DNA of 43,267 bases from CAG-826 sp964546565 (GTDB lineage: Bacteria; Bacillota_I; Bacilli_A; RFN20; CAG-826), in NCBI GenBank assembly GCA_964546565.1, contig CAZJKC010000006.1, forward strand, positions 1 through 43,267, given 5' to 3'. The notes under the pieces were generated by a model that worked only from the letters and a program-made list of their open reading frames with translations, was not told the origin of the DNA and did not search any database. This document shows positions 42,344-43,267 of the stretch, in pieces. How positions within the stretch are numbered: position 1 is the stretch's first letter; every line of letters starts with the position of its first letter. Made by a program: the position numbers and the translations under genes.

Positions 42344-42346
42344 TCC

Positions 42347-43144
42347 ATGAATTATTTTCATTTATATTTTACATATTTAAAGCGGGCTATAGTGGCCAAA
42401 TTAGAGTATAAAAAAGACACTATTATCGGTATAATAAGTTTCTTTTTAAACAATGCCGCTTCTTTATTGTCAATTTATTTTATTATTCAGAATATCGATG
42501 GTTTAGAAGGATGGAATATGTGGCAATTAGGTTTTTTATATGGATTTACAATGTTGCCGGTAGCGATAGATCACTTCTTTAGTGATGATTTGTGGTGTGT
42601 TGCATATTGGAAAGTTCGAAATGGTGATTTAGATCGTATGTTTTTAAGGCCTCTTCCGGTATTATTTCAAGTTATTGCTGAAACATTTCAACCAGAAGCT
42701 TTTGGTGAATTGATAGTTGGTATTGTGATGGTTTTATGTTGTAGCATTTTTGGGAATTTAGGTATAAATTGGTCTTTTGGATACATTTTATTAATGATTA
42801 TTGCTTCAGTTTTTGGAGCATTATTAATTACCGCAATTAAGGTTTTTACATCCTCATTAGCGTTCTATATGAAAAGATCAGGACCTTTAATTCAAATTGT
42901 TTATAATTTTATTGGATACACAAAGTATCCCTTAAAGATTTATCCGCAGTTTGTTCAATTTATTTTGTCATTTATTATTCCATTTGCTTTGGTAATTTCT
43001 TTTCCGGTTGAATCGTTGCTACATGGAACATATAATCCGTATTATTTGTCTTTGATAATAATTGGCTTTTCTAGTGCTTTACTTCTTTTATCAATTATGT
43101 TTTGGTCGAAAGCTGAAAAACATTATCAATCAAGTGGTAGTTAA
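42347..43144 (+). CDS. ABC-2 exporter permease (second of a DUF990-type pair)
   Basis: This 265-residue polytopic protein begins 3 nt after its partner and has SD AAGGAGG. NGDLDRMFLRPLPVLFQVIA near residues 93-112 is the hallmark block of this permease type. Six hydrophobic stretches are visible. Substrate unknown. Confidence 0.8.
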   Translation: MNYFHLYFTYLKRAIVAKLEYKKDTIIGIISFFLNNAASLLSIYFIIQNIDGLEGWNMWQLGFLYGFTMLPVAIDHFFSDDLWCVAYWKVRNGDLDRMFLRPLPVLFQVIAETFQPEAFGELIVGIVMVLCCSIFGNLGINWSFGYILLMIIASVFGALLITAIKVFTSSLAFYMKRSGPLIQIVYNFIGYTKYPLKIYPQFVQFILSFIIPFALVISFPVESLLHGTYNPYYLSLIIIGFSSALLLLSIMFWSKAEKHYQSSGS

Positions 43145-43171
43145 TGATTTAATTTTAATAATATAGAAATT

Positions 43172-43223
43172 GTAATTTACTATTAATAACGCAGTTTATT
43201 TTCATTTTTTTAATAGTAATTAC
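43172..43223. repeat. Long inverted repeat after the exporter operon
   Basis: GTAATTTACTATTAA (43172-43186) and TTAATAGTAATTAC (43210-43223) pair over 14 bp with one bulged T, around ~23 nt. The Ts lie in the loop rather than after the stem, so it is a poor terminator. It may be an operator or structured RNA. An open frame begins at ATG 43226 (MKIKNDKKDVK...) and runs off the window; it has no SD and I do not call it. Confidence 0.45.
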
Positions 43224-43267
43224 GCATGAAAATAAAAAACGATAAAAAAGATGTCAAAAACAAGGGA

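Noticed and set aside
1..43267. Mollicute-type TGA=Trp code
   Set aside because: TGA ends several complete genes and is not found inside the conserved domains; murC also argues against a wall-less mollicute.
43226..43267. Partial gene at the right edge (ATG 43226)
   Set aside because: Only 14 Lys-rich codons, no SD and no recognisable motif; may be real but cannot be supported.

Overview
The window is AT-rich DNA (visibly around 30% GC) from a low-GC Gram-positive (Bacillota/Bacilli-type) bacterium. TGA is a normal stop: it ends the Y-family polymerase, its YolD-like partner, the AlbA_2 protein, murC and one ABC ATPase. Trp is read from TGG, so this is not a code-4 mollicute. A murC gene implies a peptidoglycan wall. 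The order murC - YtxH-like - LacI/CcpA-like regulator - ... - tyrS recalls the murC-ytxGHJ-ccpA-tyrS neighbourhood of Bacillus. A relative of wall-bearing Erysipelotrichia or RF39/RFN20-like gut Bacilli is my guess. Exported proteins are lipoproteins with Ser/Thr/Glu/Asn-rich tethers.

Layout. 1-1.5 kb: a minus-strand MATE transporter. 1.7-4.3 kb: a carbohydrate-binding-like lipoprotein and an RDD membrane protein with a large ectodomain. 4.4-20.2 kb: one long, tightly spaced plus-strand operon for uptake and breakdown of a plant glycan, probably xylan, arabinoxylan or arabinan. It holds a lipoprotein solute-binding protein, two permeases, a GH2 enzyme, an unusually large MsmX-type ATPase, one cytoplasmic GH43 enzyme and three lipoprotein GH43 enzymes. 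20.2-22.3 kb: a leucine-rich-repeat lipoprotein behind a promoter whose spacer contains a run of 15 G. 22.5-25.8 kb: a MORN-SGNH hydrolase and a GH36 alpha-galactosidase. 26.0-29.1 kb: a lipoprotein SGNH/acetyl-esterase-type protein and a fifth GH43. The surface enzymes probably trim the polymer, the ABC system imports oligosaccharides, and the unexported GH2, GH36, GH43 and SGNH proteins finish the job inside.

29.1-43.3 kb is mostly housekeeping: a PhnP-like metallo-hydrolase, a GNAT-like protein, a Y-family polymerase with YolD-like partner, murC, a YtxH-like protein, a CcpA-like regulator, D-lactate dehydrogenase, a tyrosine T-box with tyrS, and an ABC-2 exporter. An AlbA_2/ATPase/winged-helix gene sits between YolD and murC, flanked by a decayed copy of the murC 5' end, and looks inserted.

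The strongest unusual signals are: (1) the poly-G promoter plus exact 138-bp repeats of the LRR lipoprotein, which look like a phase- and size-variable surface locus; (2) the 871-residue sugar-importer ATPase with a two-helix membrane hairpin inside its nucleotide-binding domain and a second ~280-residue insertion in the C-terminal domain; (3) the AlbA_2 insertion at murC, whose upstream region and own coding sequence carry the same triplicated 9-mer in opposite orientations. Cre-like operators precede three glycan loci and a CcpA-like gene is in the same window.
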